From positions 744,001-808,000 of the forward strand of contig NZ_AP028934.1 of NCBI RefSeq assembly GCF_036323475.1: a DNA stretch of 64,000 nucleotides, read 5' to 3'. This DNA comes from Solobacterium moorei (GTDB lineage: Bacteria; Bacillota_I; Bacilli_A; Erysipelotrichales; Erysipelotrichaceae). Within the stretch, counting starts at the first letter, position 1, and each line of letters begins with the position of its first letter. Positions 31,140-40,319 of the stretch are shown here, piece after piece. Below the pieces are notes generated by a model. The model ran no database searches. It saw only the letters and a list, made by a program, of their open reading frames with translations, and was not told the DNA's origin. Made by a program: the position numbers and the translations under genes.

Positions 31140-31165
31140 AAAAGCCTGTAATTGCACAGGCTTTT
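31140..31165. terminator. Bidirectional terminator between the ABC-F gene and tRNA-Ser
   Basis: A perfect 10-bp stem AAAAGCCTGT/ACAGGCTTTT with a 6-nt loop. T runs on both strands let it serve the ABC-F gene and the opposing tRNA. Confidence 0.88.
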
Positions 31166-31169
31166 TATA

Positions 31170-31258
31170 TGGCGGAGAAGAAGGGATTTGAACCCCCGCA
31201 CGCTTTCACGTCTAGCGGTTTTCGAAACCGCCCCCTTCAGCCTCTTGGGTACTTCTCC
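31170..31258 (-). tRNA. tRNA-Ser (anticodon CGA)
   Basis: Minus-strand cloverleaf: acceptor GGAGAAG/CTTCTCC with G73 and encoded CCA, long variable arm as in type II tRNAs, anticodon stem GCGGT/ACCGC around TTCGAAA, reading CGA (codon UCG). Length 89 nt. Confidence 0.93.
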
Positions 31259-31402
31259 GATGCTGAACAATTATATCATAGAAAGGATGAAAATCGAAGG
31301 AAGTGAAAGACAAGCAAAGAATTTAGAGGATACATATTTTTGAAAATATTTTCATAAAAGAAAAAAATATCAGGAAATATTTTCAAAAACGTTTACAAAC
31401 TA

Positions 31403-31431
31403 TTGACATCATTTTAGGATTTGCGTAATAT
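31403..31431 (+). promoter_or_regulatory. Promoter of the oligopeptide transport operon
   Basis: Consensus TTGACA (31403-31408), 17-nt spacer, TAATAT (31426-31431). The leader of about 50 nt carries AGGAGGAAGAGG just before the ATG. Confidence 0.8.
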
Positions 31432-31483
31432 TACTGGTATATTAAGAGAGGGAGTTCTCTTAACTTAGGAGGAAGAGGAATTT

Positions 31484-33466
31484 ATGAAAAAAGCACTATT
31501 GGGTTCTCTTGCCGCTTTTTTAGCTCTTGCAGGTTGCAATGGCAAAGGTGGACAGACAACTGCATCACAATCTGAAGACTTTAGAGGCGTCTATTCTTTA
31601 GATATGCAGAGCTTAGACTACATAGTTTCCAACAAGGCAGTTGATAATGAAAATACAGCAAACTTTGTTGACGGCTTATTAGAAAATGATAAGTACGGTA
31701 ACTATGTGCCTGCGCTTGCAGAATCTTATGAATCTAATGATGACAAGACAGAATGGACATTTAAGATTCGCAAGGGTGTCAAATGGGTAACAAATGAAGG
31801 CGAAGAATATGCTGAATTAAAGGCACAGGACTTCGTAACTGGTCTTCAACACGCAGCGGATTTTAAGTCTGCTACAGCATACTTAGTAGAAGATCTCATT
31901 AAGAACTTCTCTGAATATGAAGCAGGTGAAGTAACATTTGATAAGGTTGGTGTAGAAGCTGTTGATGATTATACATTGAAGTATACACTTGAAAAGCCAG
32001 CATCTTATTTCTACTCTCTAACAACATATGGTATTTTATTCCCAATTAATGAGGACTTCTTAAATTCAAAGGGTTCCGGATGTAAGTTAGGTTCCCCAGA
32101 TTTAAATGCATGTGATTTCGGTATAGTTGATCCATCATCTATTCTTTACAATGGTGGTTACGTCTTAACAAACAATACAGCTAAGTCTATCATTGAATTC
32201 ACAAAGAACCAGAACTACTGGGATGCAGAACACGTATATATCAATAAGGTAACTTATACATATGATGACGGTTCTGATGACCACTCTATCATGAATGGTT
32301 TTGAAGCTGGTACATATACAGCAGCTTCTATCCGTGGTACATGGTCAACTGATGAATTCAATAAGTACATGGAGAAGTATAAGGATAACGTTTATATTCC
32401 TATGACAGACGGTGGTACATTTGCGTTGTCATTTAACTATAACCGTCGTTCATTCAATAACACAAACAAGACAACAGATGCCGAAAAAGAAAACACACAT
32501 AAGGCTATCTTAAATAAGAACTTCCGTCTTGCTTTACAGGCTGCATTCAATAGAGTAACTTATTTGAAGCAAAGAGTTGGTGACGAATCAGCTGCTAAGG
32601 CTTCATTACGTAATGAATTAGTACCTACAACTTTTGTTCAAATCAAGGGTGAAGATTATGGTAAGACAGTTGCTAAACTTGTTACAGAACAGACAGATGT
32701 ATTTGGCAGTTCATTAGACCTATCAGAAGGACAGGATCCATACTACAACCCAGATAAGGCAAAGGAATTACTTGCTAAGGCTGTATCTGAAGCTGGATTA
32801 ACACTACCTGTTTCTCTTGACCTAGTAACGCTATCAACGATGTCCTTTGCAGTTAACCAAGCTAACTCATTGAAGAAGTCTGTTGAAGAGGCTACAAATG
32901 GACAGATTTTAATCAATGTTATGCCAGTTGACAAGGACACATACTATGCTTCAACATACCTTGTTAATAGTGGCAACGAATCCGACTGGGATATCTCTAC
33001 GGGAGTAGGTTGGAACCCAGACTACTTAGATCCAAGAAGTTACTTAAATATCTACAGTCCAGTAAATGGTGACCAGTTAAACGCAACTGGTTTAAATGGA
33101 ACAGCTGATACAAACAATTTCCAAGATTCCGATAAGGCTGCAATGGAAGCTGTTGGATTATTCGATTATCAGAAGTTATTAGAAGAAGCTGATGCAATTA
33201 CTGATGACTTAGATGCTCGTTACGCAGCATATGCTAAGGCAGATGCTTGGATTGTTGAAAATGCATTCGCTATTAGCGTACAGTGCACAGCAGTAGCAAA
33301 CACAGTTACAAGAAGAGTTCCTTTCGAAGGACCATACTCAATTGCTGGTCTAGGTGGTAATAAGTTCAAGTTAATGCGTATCCAAAAGGATATCGTTACA
33401 AGCAAGGACTACTATGCAGCTAAGGAAGCTTGGTTAGCAGAACGCGCTAAGTCCGCTAATAAATAA
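31484..33466 (+). CDS. oppA: Oligopeptide-binding lipoprotein (OppA/AmiA type)
   Basis: A 660-aa family 5 binding lipoprotein. Lipobox LAGC gives Cys18; ADFKSATAYLVEDLIKN, TLKYTLEKPASYFYSLTTYGILFPI and DYLDPRSYLNIYSP are typical of peptide-binding proteins of the AmiA group (about 650-660 aa, longer than Gram-negative OppA). It delivers peptides to the OppBCDF complex encoded downstream. Unusually for a surface protein it has two cysteines in CKLGSPDLNACD (about 203-211) that may form a disulfide. A terminator-like hairpin follows, so oppA is likely made in excess over the membrane components. Confidence 0.92.
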   Translation: MKKALLGSLAAFLALAGCNGKGGQTTASQSEDFRGVYSLDMQSLDYIVSNKAVDNENTANFVDGLLENDKYGNYVPALAESYESNDDKTEWTFKIRKGVKWVTNEGEEYAELKAQDFVTGLQHAADFKSATAYLVEDLIKNFSEYEAGEVTFDKVGVEAVDDYTLKYTLEKPASYFYSLTTYGILFPINEDFLNSKGSGCKLGSPDLNACDFGIVDPSSILYNGGYVLTNNTAKSIIEFTKNQNYWDAEHVYINKVTYTYDDGSDDHSIMNGFEAGTYTAASIRGTWSTDEFNKYMEKYKDNVYIPMTDGGTFALSFNYNRRSFNNTNKTTDAEKENTHKAILNKNFRLALQAAFNRVTYLKQRVGDESAAKASLRNELVPTTFVQIKGEDYGKTVAKLVTEQTDVFGSSLDLSEGQDPYYNPDKAKELLAKAVSEAGLTLPVSLDLVTLSTMSFAVNQANSLKKSVEEATNGQILINVMPVDKDTYYASTYLVNSGNESDWDISTGVGWNPDYLDPRSYLNIYSPVNGDQLNATGLNGTADTNNFQDSDKAAMEAVGLFDYQKLLEEADAITDDLDARYAAYAKADAWIVENAFAISVQCTAVANTVTRRVPFEGPYSIAGLGGNKFKLMRIQKDIVTSKDYYAAKEAWLAERAKSANK

Positions 33467-33506
33467 ATTCTAGACTCTTTACAGAATAAAGGTTCACAAA
33501 CAAATC

Positions 33507-33542
33507 AAAAGGCAGATATCATTAATGATTCTGTCTTTTCTT
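33507..33542 (+). terminator. Intercistronic terminator after oppA
   Basis: AAAAGGCAGA/TCTGTCTTTT (10 bp, one G-T) with an inner ATCAT/ATGAT pairing, then TTTTC on the 3' side. Expected to be partly read through into oppB. Confidence 0.7.
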
Positions 33543-33590
33543 TCGCCAATAATTAGTTATATGGATACAGTGTATAGAGTATTTTTATGC

Positions 33591-33610
33591 ATATGAATAA
33601 ATATTCATAT
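33591..33610. repeat. Inverted repeat between oppA and oppB
   Basis: ATATGAAT and ATTCATAT are perfect 8-bp arms around AAAT. It lies about 110 nt upstream of oppB and could be an operator or a small hairpin; no function is shown. Confidence 0.5.
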
Positions 33611-33722
33611 TATCTGAAAATGAAAATTAATATGAAATTATTTATGAAAAAAATTATATTTTAGTGAAATACGTAGTCTTATATGGTATTATAACTACTA
33701 TGAAAAGGTAGGGGTGAGTTAT

Positions 33723-35201
33723 ATGAAGCGTTACATTTTAGGCCGTATAATCAGATCGTTCTTCTCGATTTTTGCGGTTGTTACAATCGCACTGGTTTTG
33801 GTCTATACGCTGACGCCGCGCGACAATATCTTTACAACTGATACAACTTACCAAAAGTTGAAGAGTGCGGATGATAAAATCAAATACAAATACAATACCT
33901 GGGAGAGCCTAGGTTATCTACGTTTTGAGGAACAAAAGGACTTATGTGCAAACACAAGTGATTATGATGCATGTATGGTTACTGGTTCTGATTTATTGAA
34001 AGAACAGGTTAAGAAGTATGAGTCAGATGGATATACAATTCAAACATATTCAGATGGTAAATACTATGCCTATAAAGATTACTCTGTTCCTGAACTTGTT
34101 ATCAACTGGTTTGGTAAGCTAATTGAAGTAGATCATCCATGGAGAATGTATGATGGTCATAATGAAAATATGGAAAGAAAAGTCTATATTGAAAATGACT
34201 ACAATGGTTTACCTGCAATTAAGTGCGCAGGTTGTGAACATAAGTATCTTGTATATATGGATGGAAGCTTCCCATTTATTCATCAGAATATCGTTGGGTT
34301 GAATTTTGGTATTTCTTATCCAACTTTTAGTGGTGTAGATGTAACTGCGGTTATCACACAGACACAGGGTAATGCAAAGAGTCAGGAAGTGACTTTCGAA
34401 ACTGGAAAGACATCTTCTTCGGCAGTAAATTTGCATTCATGTACATATAAATATTCTGAACTATTAGATAACATTGATAAGGGCAAGTTCAATGACAACT
34501 ATGCAAACTGTTCATCTAACTTACAAGATCCATCAATGATAACCACATCAGCCATTCAAGGTTTAATCGCCTTATTGATTACTTATCTATTTGGTATTCC
34601 AGCTGGTATGGTTATGGCTGCTAATAAGGGTAAGTGGCAAGATAAGCTTGGTACAGTTTACATCAATATTATGAGTGCTGTTCCATCACTTGCATTTATC
34701 TATTTCGTTAGATCAATTGGTATGCAACTTGGTTTACCTGACAAATTCCCAGTATATGGTGCACATGATGTACGTTCATATATCATGCCTATCTTAATTC
34801 TTGGTTTATTGAGTACAGGTGGACAAATGTTATGGATCAGACGTTACATGGTTGACCAATCGAGTTCTGACTATGTTAAGTTTGCACGTGCTAAGGGTCT
34901 TTCCAATAGTGAAATTTTCCGTACACATATTTTACGTAATGCAATTATTCCATTCGTAAATGGTTTCCCATCAGCAGTTATTCTTACAATTTCTGGTGCA
35001 GTTATCACAGAAACTGTATTTGCGATTCCTGGTATGGGTAAGATGTTGCCGGATAGTATTAAGGCATACAATAATCCAATGGTTATTGGTCTAACATTTA
35101 TTTTCACTGCTGTTTCTATTTTTGCCTTGTTATTAGGTGACTTACTCGTTACAGTTGTTGATCCTCGTATTCAGTTACAGGCAAAAGGAGATTCGAGATA
35201 A
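33723..35201 (+). CDS. oppB: Oligopeptide ABC permease (OppB/AmiC type)
   Basis: A 492-aa inner permease. One membrane segment at the N-terminus (about 8-30) is followed by a large outer domain of about 250 residues with several cysteines, then five membrane helices and the EAA loop (SNSEIFRTHILRNAIIPFVNG, with DYVKFARAKGLS). This long form matches the AmiC layout of streptococci (about 498 aa), not the ~306-aa OppB. The ATG at 33723 is preferred over the GTG three codons earlier, since GGGGTGAG then serves as ribosome site. oppC starts 1 nt inside its stop. Confidence 0.9.
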   Translation: MKRYILGRIIRSFFSIFAVVTIALVLVYTLTPRDNIFTTDTTYQKLKSADDKIKYKYNTWESLGYLRFEEQKDLCANTSDYDACMVTGSDLLKEQVKKYESDGYTIQTYSDGKYYAYKDYSVPELVINWFGKLIEVDHPWRMYDGHNENMERKVYIENDYNGLPAIKCAGCEHKYLVYMDGSFPFIHQNIVGLNFGISYPTFSGVDVTAVITQTQGNAKSQEVTFETGKTSSSAVNLHSCTYKYSELLDNIDKGKFNDNYANCSSNLQDPSMITTSAIQGLIALLITYLFGIPAGMVMAANKGKWQDKLGTVYINIMSAVPSLAFIYFVRSIGMQLGLPDKFPVYGAHDVRSYIMPILILGLLSTGGQMLWIRRYMVDQSSSDYVKFARAKGLSNSEIFRTHILRNAIIPFVNGFPSAVILTISGAVITETVFAIPGMGKMLPDSIKAYNNPMVIGLTFIFTAVSIFALLLGDLLVTVVDPRIQLQAKGDSR

Positions 35202-36127
35202 TGTCAGAAATCAGAGATGAAAGATTTACTTTTGTTGCATTAGACGACTTTGCATCAGAAAGACTGAATAGTCCTAAATATTCTTATTGGAAGAGTGTAT
35301 TTAGAAAGTTCTTTAGTAGTAAGATTGCTATTTTCTTCTTAGTATTAACGCTATTAACTTTATTCTTGTCTTATATTTTACCGTTTATTAGTGGATATGA
35401 TCCAACTGTTCAAACACATATCAATGACTTCTCACGTCGCTTTGTTTCGCCAAACCTCCAATTCTGGTTTGGTACAAACCAAGTAGGTGATTCACTCTTT
35501 GATGTAGTTTGGGCAGGTGCTAGAACTTCATTAAGTCTTGCGATTATCGCTACATTTATTACAAATGTAATTGGCGTTATCGTAGGTGCATTCTGGGGTT
35601 ATTCGCGTAAGATGGATGTTATCATGATTGAAGTTTACAACATCATTGCGAACGTTCCATTTACATTGGTAGTTATTATCTTGTCCTATGTATTAGGACC
35701 TGGATTCTGGCAGTTGGTATTCTGCTTATGTATTACTTCTTGGTTGGGTATGGCCTATAGCATCCGTATTCAGGTTATGATGATTCGTGACCGTGAATAT
35801 AACTTAGCTTCAAGATGCTTAGGTACACCTACATCTAAGATTATTCAACATAACGTATTACCATTTATGATTCCAATTATCGTAACATCTATTTCTAGAG
35901 ATGTTCCAAGCTTTATTTCCTATGAGGTATTCTTGTCTTACTTAGGAATTGGCTTAACTGAAAAAGAAGTTTCTTTGGGTAGACTTATTTCAAGTAACTC
36001 AGCGTACATGACTTCTGCTCCATACTTATTTTGGATCCCAGTAGCTGTAGCGGCAGTTATCTCAATTTCACTCTATATCGTCGGGCAGACTTTGGCAGAT
36101 GCTTCTGATCCAAAGACACATATGTAA
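35201..36127 (+). CDS. oppC: Oligopeptide ABC permease (OppC/AmiD type)
   Basis: A 308-aa permease with an N-terminal OppC region, a periplasm-facing WFGTNQVGDSLFDVVWAGARTSL motif and the EAA loop REYNLASRCLGTPTSKIIQHNVLPFMIPI. Six membrane segments are visible. Length and order fit AmiD. Its start codon overlaps the oppB stop by one base (TAATG). Confidence 0.93.
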   Translation: MSEIRDERFTFVALDDFASERLNSPKYSYWKSVFRKFFSSKIAIFFLVLTLLTLFLSYILPFISGYDPTVQTHINDFSRRFVSPNLQFWFGTNQVGDSLFDVVWAGARTSLSLAIIATFITNVIGVIVGAFWGYSRKMDVIMIEVYNIIANVPFTLVVIILSYVLGPGFWQLVFCLCITSWLGMAYSIRIQVMMIRDREYNLASRCLGTPTSKIIQHNVLPFMIPIIVTSISRDVPSFISYEVFLSYLGIGLTEKEVSLGRLISSNSAYMTSAPYLFWIPVAVAAVISISLYIVGQTLADASDPKTHM

Positions 36128-36138
36128 AGGAGGGTATC

Positions 36139-37251
36139 ATGGCAGAAGAAACATTAGCTAAAAATCTAGATATCACCTTTGATAATACCGACAAAGAGGC
36201 AGTATTATCTGCTCGTGATATTATTGTTGAATTTACAGTTCGTGACCGTGTTTTAACTGCGATTCGTAACGTTTCATTAGATCTTTACGATGGTGAAACT
36301 CTCGCAATCGTAGGTGAATCTGGCTCTGGTAAATCTGTATTTACAAAGACATTTACAGGTATGTTAGAGAAGAATGGTAATATCCCACAGGGTAAGATCA
36401 TTTTTGAAGGAAGAAACCTATTAGAAAATACTTCCGATAAAGACTGGGAAGAAATTCGTGGTAAGAAGATTGCGACAATCTTCCAGGACCCAATGACTTC
36501 CTTAAACCCAATTCGTACGATTGGTTCACAGATTACTGAGGTTATTGTAAAACATCAAGGTGTTGATCTGATTGAAGCTCGTAAGATTGCGGTTGATTTA
36601 ATGAAGCGTGTAGGTATCAACAACGCAGAGAATCGTTTTGATGAATATCCATTCATGTATTCTGGTGGTATGCGTCAGCGTATCGTTATTGCGATAGCAT
36701 TAGCTTGCCGTCCACGCATCTTGATTTGTGATGAGCCAACAACTGCGTTAGATGTTACGATTCAGGCACAGATTATCAAGTTGATTAAAGACTTGCAGGA
36801 AGAATATCACTTTACAACTGTTTATATTACACATGACCTTGGTGTCGTTGCGAATGTTGCAGATAAGGTTGCGGTTATGTATGCAGGTCAGATTGTTGAA
36901 TATGGAACAGTAGAAGAAGTATTCTATGATCCTAAGCATCCATACACATGGGCATTATTAAGTTCAATGCCTCAGTTAGGTATTAAGGGTCAAGACTTAT
37001 ATGCAATCACAGGTACTCCACCAAGTTTATTTGAGCAGGTGGTAGGTGACGCATTTGCGCCACGTAATCCTTATGCGATGAAGATTGACTTTGAGGAAGA
37101 ACCTCCAATGTTTGCGGTAAGTAATACACATCTAGCGAAGACATGGTTATTAGACCCACGTGCGCCAAAGGTTGAAAAGCCTGCAGTAATTCATGACTTG
37201 CATGAAAGATTATTGAAGACATTAGGTGAAGGAGGCACATATCATGGATAA
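36139..37251 (+). CDS. oppD: Oligopeptide ABC transporter ATPase (OppD/AmiE type)
   Basis: A 370-aa ATPase: Walker [11 protein letters not shown]-loop [15 protein letters not shown], signature [15 protein letters not shown], Walker [15 protein letters not shown]-loop [10 protein letters not shown], and the C-terminal oligopeptide-specific extension ([28 protein letters not shown]). The usual four-cysteine iron-sulfur motif of many OppD C-termini is absent here. RBS AAAGGAGG. The next gene overlaps it by 8 nt. Confidence 0.93.
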   Translation: MAEETLAKNLDITFDNTDKEAVLSARDIIVEFTVRDRVLTAIRNVSLDLYDGETLAIVGESGSGKSVFTKTFTGMLEKNGNIPQGKIIFEGRNLLENTSDKDWEEIRGKKIATIFQDPMTSLNPIRTIGSQITEVIVKHQGVDLIEARKIAVDLMKRVGINNAENRFDEYPFMYSGGMRQRIVIAIALACRPRILICDEPTTALDVTIQAQIIKLIKDLQEEYHFTTVYITHDLGVVANVADKVAVMYAGQIVEYGTVEEVFYDPKHPYTWALLSSMPQLGIKGQDLYAITGTPPSLFEQVVGDAFAPRNPYAMKIDFEEEPPMFAVSNTHLAKTWLLDPRAPKVEKPAVIHDLHERLLKTLGEGGTYHG

Positions 37252-38182
37252 CAACGAAAAAGAAGTACTAGTTGAAGTCAAAAATCTTGAAGTAACTTTC
37301 ACCAATGGTAAGAATAAATTTGTTGCAGTACATGATGCGAACTTCCAAGTATACAGAGGAGAAACGTTCTCCCTTGTAGGTGAATCTGGTTCTGGTAAGA
37401 CAACAATTGCGCGTGCAATTAACCGTATTAATCCAATTAGTAATGGTGAAGTCTTATTTGAAGGAAAGCGTATTTCTGGAAAGATTTCTCGTGAACTTGA
37501 TAAGGAAGTTATTCGTAAGATTCAGATGGTCTTCCAGGATCCAGCTGCCTCTTTAAATGAACGTGCTACAGTCGATTATATCGTTTCTGAAGGTCTTGTT
37601 AACTTTAAGTTATATAAGGATGAAGCAGATCGTTATGAACAGGTTGTTTCAGCGTTAAATGAAGTAGGTCTTCTTGAAGAACATATGTCACGTTACCCAC
37701 ATGAGTTCTCAGGTGGACAGCGTCAACGTATTGGTATTGCTAGAGCGATTATCATGAAGCCTGATTTATTGATTGCAGATGAGCCTATTTCAGCGCTTGA
37801 CGTATCGATCCGTGCTCAGGTATTAAACTTATTAAAGAGATTACAGAGAGAACGTGGACTAACATGTATCTTTATTGCACATGACTTGTCGGTTGTACGC
37901 TTTATCTCTGATCGTATTGCGGTTATTCACTTAGGGAGAATTGTGGAGCTTGCAGAAACAAACGAATTGTTCCTCAATCCATTACACCCATACACACAGT
38001 CATTATTAGGAGCAGTTCCTATTCCTGACCCACAGATTGAAAAGGCTAAGGTTGTTAAACCATATTCATTGGATAGTCATCATTATGATGAAGATAAACC
38101 AGCATTCCATGAAATTAAGCCTGGACACTTTGTATGGGCAAATAATGCTGAGTTAAATGAATATCGCAAGAAAATGAAGTAA
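37244..38182 (+). CDS. oppF: Oligopeptide ABC transporter ATPase (OppF/AmiF type)
   Basis: A 312-aa ATPase: Walker [24 protein letters not shown], signature [15 protein letters not shown], Walker [27 protein letters not shown], and the family tail [16 protein letters not shown]. The start at ATG 37244 has GGAGG 9 nt upstream inside the oppD 3' end, so the two ATPases are translationally coupled and form the heterodimer that drives peptide import. Last gene of the operon. Confidence 0.94.
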   Translation: MDNNEKEVLVEVKNLEVTFTNGKNKFVAVHDANFQVYRGETFSLVGESGSGKTTIARAINRINPISNGEVLFEGKRISGKISRELDKEVIRKIQMVFQDPAASLNERATVDYIVSEGLVNFKLYKDEADRYEQVVSALNEVGLLEEHMSRYPHEFSGGQRQRIGIARAIIMKPDLLIADEPISALDVSIRAQVLNLLKRLQRERGLTCIFIAHDLSVVRFISDRIAVIHLGRIVELAETNELFLNPLHPYTQSLLGAVPIPDPQIEKAKVVKPYSLDSHHYDEDKPAFHEIKPGHFVWANNAELNEYRKKMK

Positions 38183-38193
38183 AAATGCTTTCT

Positions 38194-38239
38194 AAAAACG
38201 AATGAGTATTTACGCTTGTAATGAAAATTCGTTTTTTTT
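38194..38239 (+). terminator. Terminator of the opp operon
   Basis: AAAAACGAAT pairs with ATTCGTTTTT over 10 bp across a 23-nt loop, followed by further T residues. Confidence 0.78.
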
Positions 38240-38388
38240 ATTGGATCGGATATAGTCACCTTTTTAAATCATTGTTTTTGGTAGTAAGAATGTTATGCGT
38301 TACAATAAATAAGTAGACAACTATATGTAAATCAAGAGTAAAGTGATGAAAAAGTTTGAAAATAGATAACTTGATAAATATACGTGTC

Positions 38389-38433
38389 GATAGTTCTTTG
38401 AAAAGTGAATTGTGTACAATAAAAACAACTATC
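38389..38433 (+). repeat. rrn-spacer-like sequence within an inverted repeat, IS110 flank
   Basis: GATAGTT and AACTATC (7 bp) enclose TTCTTTGAAAAGTGAATTG (38394-38412), almost the same as the processing-stem sequence of the rRNA spacer (TTCTTTGAAAACTGAATAA at 21283). It lies between the opp terminator and the transposase gene, and may be an rrn fragment or part of the element's right end. Confidence 0.45.
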
Positions 38434-38474
38434 TTTACATAGTTTGGCTTTCAACTGGAATTATGGGATTAAGA

Positions 38475-39647
38475 CTATTTCAATTTTTCAGGATTGAATC
38501 TTTCACCTGTGGAAAGTATCTTGTATATAACGCGTAAGAGTTTACGTATACAGTGACCTTGTGCACAGCGGTAACTCTTACCCTGTGAAATCTTCTTTTG
38601 ATAGAATGCTTGGAATATAGGGTTGAAGCGTATGACAACATCAATGATTTGATATAGTGTCTTGCGCAAGTATTTTGACCCTTTCTTTTCTAACCGCGTA
38701 TGTGTCATACTATAGGTGCCGGATTCATAAACGCATGGGTTTACACCGGCGAACTTGATGAGTTTCTTTTCGCTAGAGAAATAAGTAATGTCACCAAGTT
38801 CGGAGATGATCGACATAGCTGAAAAGTGGGAAATTCCAGATATGTCCAAGATAGGAGAGTTTAGTTGATGACTGAATTCTTCTATTTTTTTATCGATTTC
38901 ACCTAATATTGAAGTTAATCTTCTGATAAGAGAAATCAAAAATGGAATATCCATTTCAATCGCAAGGTTGTGTTGACCGATAGATTCCTTAGCAGCTTTC
39001 TTAAGTTGTTCTGCAGAGATTGATACGGAACGACCTACGCCAACATTTTTCAGGGTATTCCGTAACAGACGAATATCGGTATTGGCGATTGTATGAGCAC
39101 TATGGTAGGTATCTAGTATCTCGAGATAGGTTTTTGAATATTTGGTGTTGAGAAGAGAATTGAATTCTGGAAAGACAATATCAATTGATTTCTGTAACTG
39201 ACACTTATAGCGGTTGATTTCTTCCGTATGTGTATGGTGCATACGTGTCAGTTGACGTACCGTAGCGTAATCAATAGATTGTGCATGTTGGTCTCTGTAG
39301 AAATTAGGATTCATCATCGTGTTGGCAATGACGAAACAATCGATTCTATCGTTTTTGACTTTGTTGGAAGCCTTACGGATATGAGATGTAACGATGGGGT
39401 TTAACATAACGACCTTATACTGTTTTTCCAATAAGAAGTTGCGAAGATTGTCTCCGTAATGTCCCGTATCTTCCATACCAACGAGGTGTTTCTTTTTAAG
39501 GAATGGTTTGATATTTTTCAATAAGGATTGGAAGCCGATGATATCATTAGTGAAATCAAAGGATTCTACAAGGACGGTGCCATACGTGTCTATGACACAA
39601 GCGGTGTGTTTGAATTTAGCTATATCAATACCAATAAAGTAACGCAT
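38475..39647 (-). CDS. IS110-family transposase (DEDD recombinase)
   Basis: A 390-aa transposase. The N-terminal DEDD (RuvC-like) domain begins FIGIDIAKFKHTACVID (first Asp), with GMEDTGHYGDNL (Glu) and NDRIDCFVIANTM (later Asp residues). The C-terminal Transposase_20 domain contains ISHFSAMSIISELGDI and FAGVNPCVYESGTYSM, with the serine nucleophile probably in that region. IS110 elements use a structured bridge RNA, made from the non-coding end, to choose target and donor. The gene is intact and full length, so the element may be active. Terminal repeats are not expected in this family. Confidence 0.92.
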   Translation of the reverse strand: MRYFIGIDIAKFKHTACVIDTYGTVLVESFDFTNDIIGFQSLLKNIKPFLKKKHLVGMEDTGHYGDNLRNFLLEKQYKVVMLNPIVTSHIRKASNKVKNDRIDCFVIANTMMNPNFYRDQHAQSIDYATVRQLTRMHHTHTEEINRYKCQLQKSIDIVFPEFNSLLNTKYSKTYLEILDTYHSAHTIANTDIRLLRNTLKNVGVGRSVSISAEQLKKAAKESIGQHNLAIEMDIPFLISLIRRLTSILGEIDKKIEEFSHQLNSPILDISGISHFSAMSIISELGDITYFSSEKKLIKFAGVNPCVYESGTYSMTHTRLEKKGSKYLRKTLYQIIDVVIRFNPIFQAFYQKKISQGKSYRCAQGHCIRKLLRVIYKILSTGERFNPEKLK

Positions 39648-39659
39648 AAAAATATATCC

Positions 39660-39889
39660 TTTCTGTAAAATATGAATATGTATTCCACTTGCAAAGTATC
39701 CGCATAGATCCTGGTAAAAGATAAGAGTTCAAAGACCCATACAACTGATCTCGATTCTGAATATTAAGAAGTGGCAAGATTCTAAAAAATGAAGTCAAAG
39801 CTTCAAGGAGGTTGTCAAAGTACACATTCACGATTTCAATTCTATCAAAAACAGTCCTGACGGATACGAGGTCAGGTAGAAAGAAAACG
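39660..39889 (-). ncRNA. Candidate IS110 bridge RNA region
   Basis: The non-coding stretch upstream of the transposase start (the side that carries the bridge RNA in the IS110 subgroup) begins, on the minus strand, with a clean hairpin CCTGAC-CTCGTATCC-GTCAGG (plus-strand 39856-39876), followed by a TGAAG/CTTCA hairpin and short repeated words (CTTTGAC, AGAATC) as expected for paired guide loops. Length (about 230 nt) fits. Precise RNA ends and guide sequences are not determined. Confidence 0.5.
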
Positions 39890-39930
39890 TATATTCAATT
39901 TAGTCAGCTATATGAGTCAAATTGAATATA
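39890..39930 (+). repeat. Perfect 12-bp inverted repeat before the glutaredoxin gene
   Basis: TATATTCAATTT (39890-39901) and AAATTGAATATA (39919-39930) are perfect complements around a 17-nt loop. The 3' arm ends next to the ribosome site CCAGGAGG of the downstream gene, and the 5' arm lies where the IS110 left end should be. It could be a regulatory hairpin/operator or the target structure of the insertion element. Confidence 0.75.
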
Positions 39931-39944
39931 CCAGGAGGTTTATT

Positions 39945-40262
39945 ATGTTAAAAGTTTTTGGTAGTCCACATTGTCCAGATTGTGTTGCATGTAAAGCAAT
40001 ATTGGAGAAGAACCACATTCCTTTTGAATATATAGATATTACAGGATCTATCCGTGCATTAAAGCAATTCTTAGCTTTACGTGATTATTCTGACGCGTAT
40101 GATGAAGCGAAAAAAGAGGGATATATCGGTATTCCAACACTTGTTCTAGAAGATGGTACGATTCGTTTTGATTATGAAGAGTGGCTAAAGGAAGAAAGAA
40201 TTTCAAGGACAGAAGTAGTGAAATCTGGACAATCATGTAATATTGATGGAGTTGGATGTTAA
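39945..40262 (+). CDS. Glutaredoxin-like protein
   Basis: A 105-aa thioredoxin-fold protein. The redox motif is CPDC at 10-13 (VFGSPHCPDCVACK, extra Cys16), with a cis-Pro in IGIPTLVLEDG (about 60-70). The C-terminus ends with two more cysteines (SCNIDGVGC). It probably reduces disulfides or glutathione-like mixed disulfides in the cytoplasm. The ATG at 39945 follows AGGAGG. The IS110 insertion lies directly upstream and may have changed its promoter. Confidence 0.83.
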   Translation: MLKVFGSPHCPDCVACKAILEKNHIPFEYIDITGSIRALKQFLALRDYSDAYDEAKKEGYIGIPTLVLEDGTIRFDYEEWLKEERISRTEVVKSGQSCNIDGVGC

Positions 40263-40319
40263 GGCAAGTCATAACTTGTCTTTTTATTACGCTATAATAT
40301 TATCTACAGAGATGAATTT

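Noticed and set aside
33723-35201. OppB-like permease about 190 residues longer than usual, with a large outer domain
   Set aside because: The size and layout match the AmiC type of Gram-positive Ami transporters, as do the sizes of the other four genes. It is a known variant, not a new fusion.
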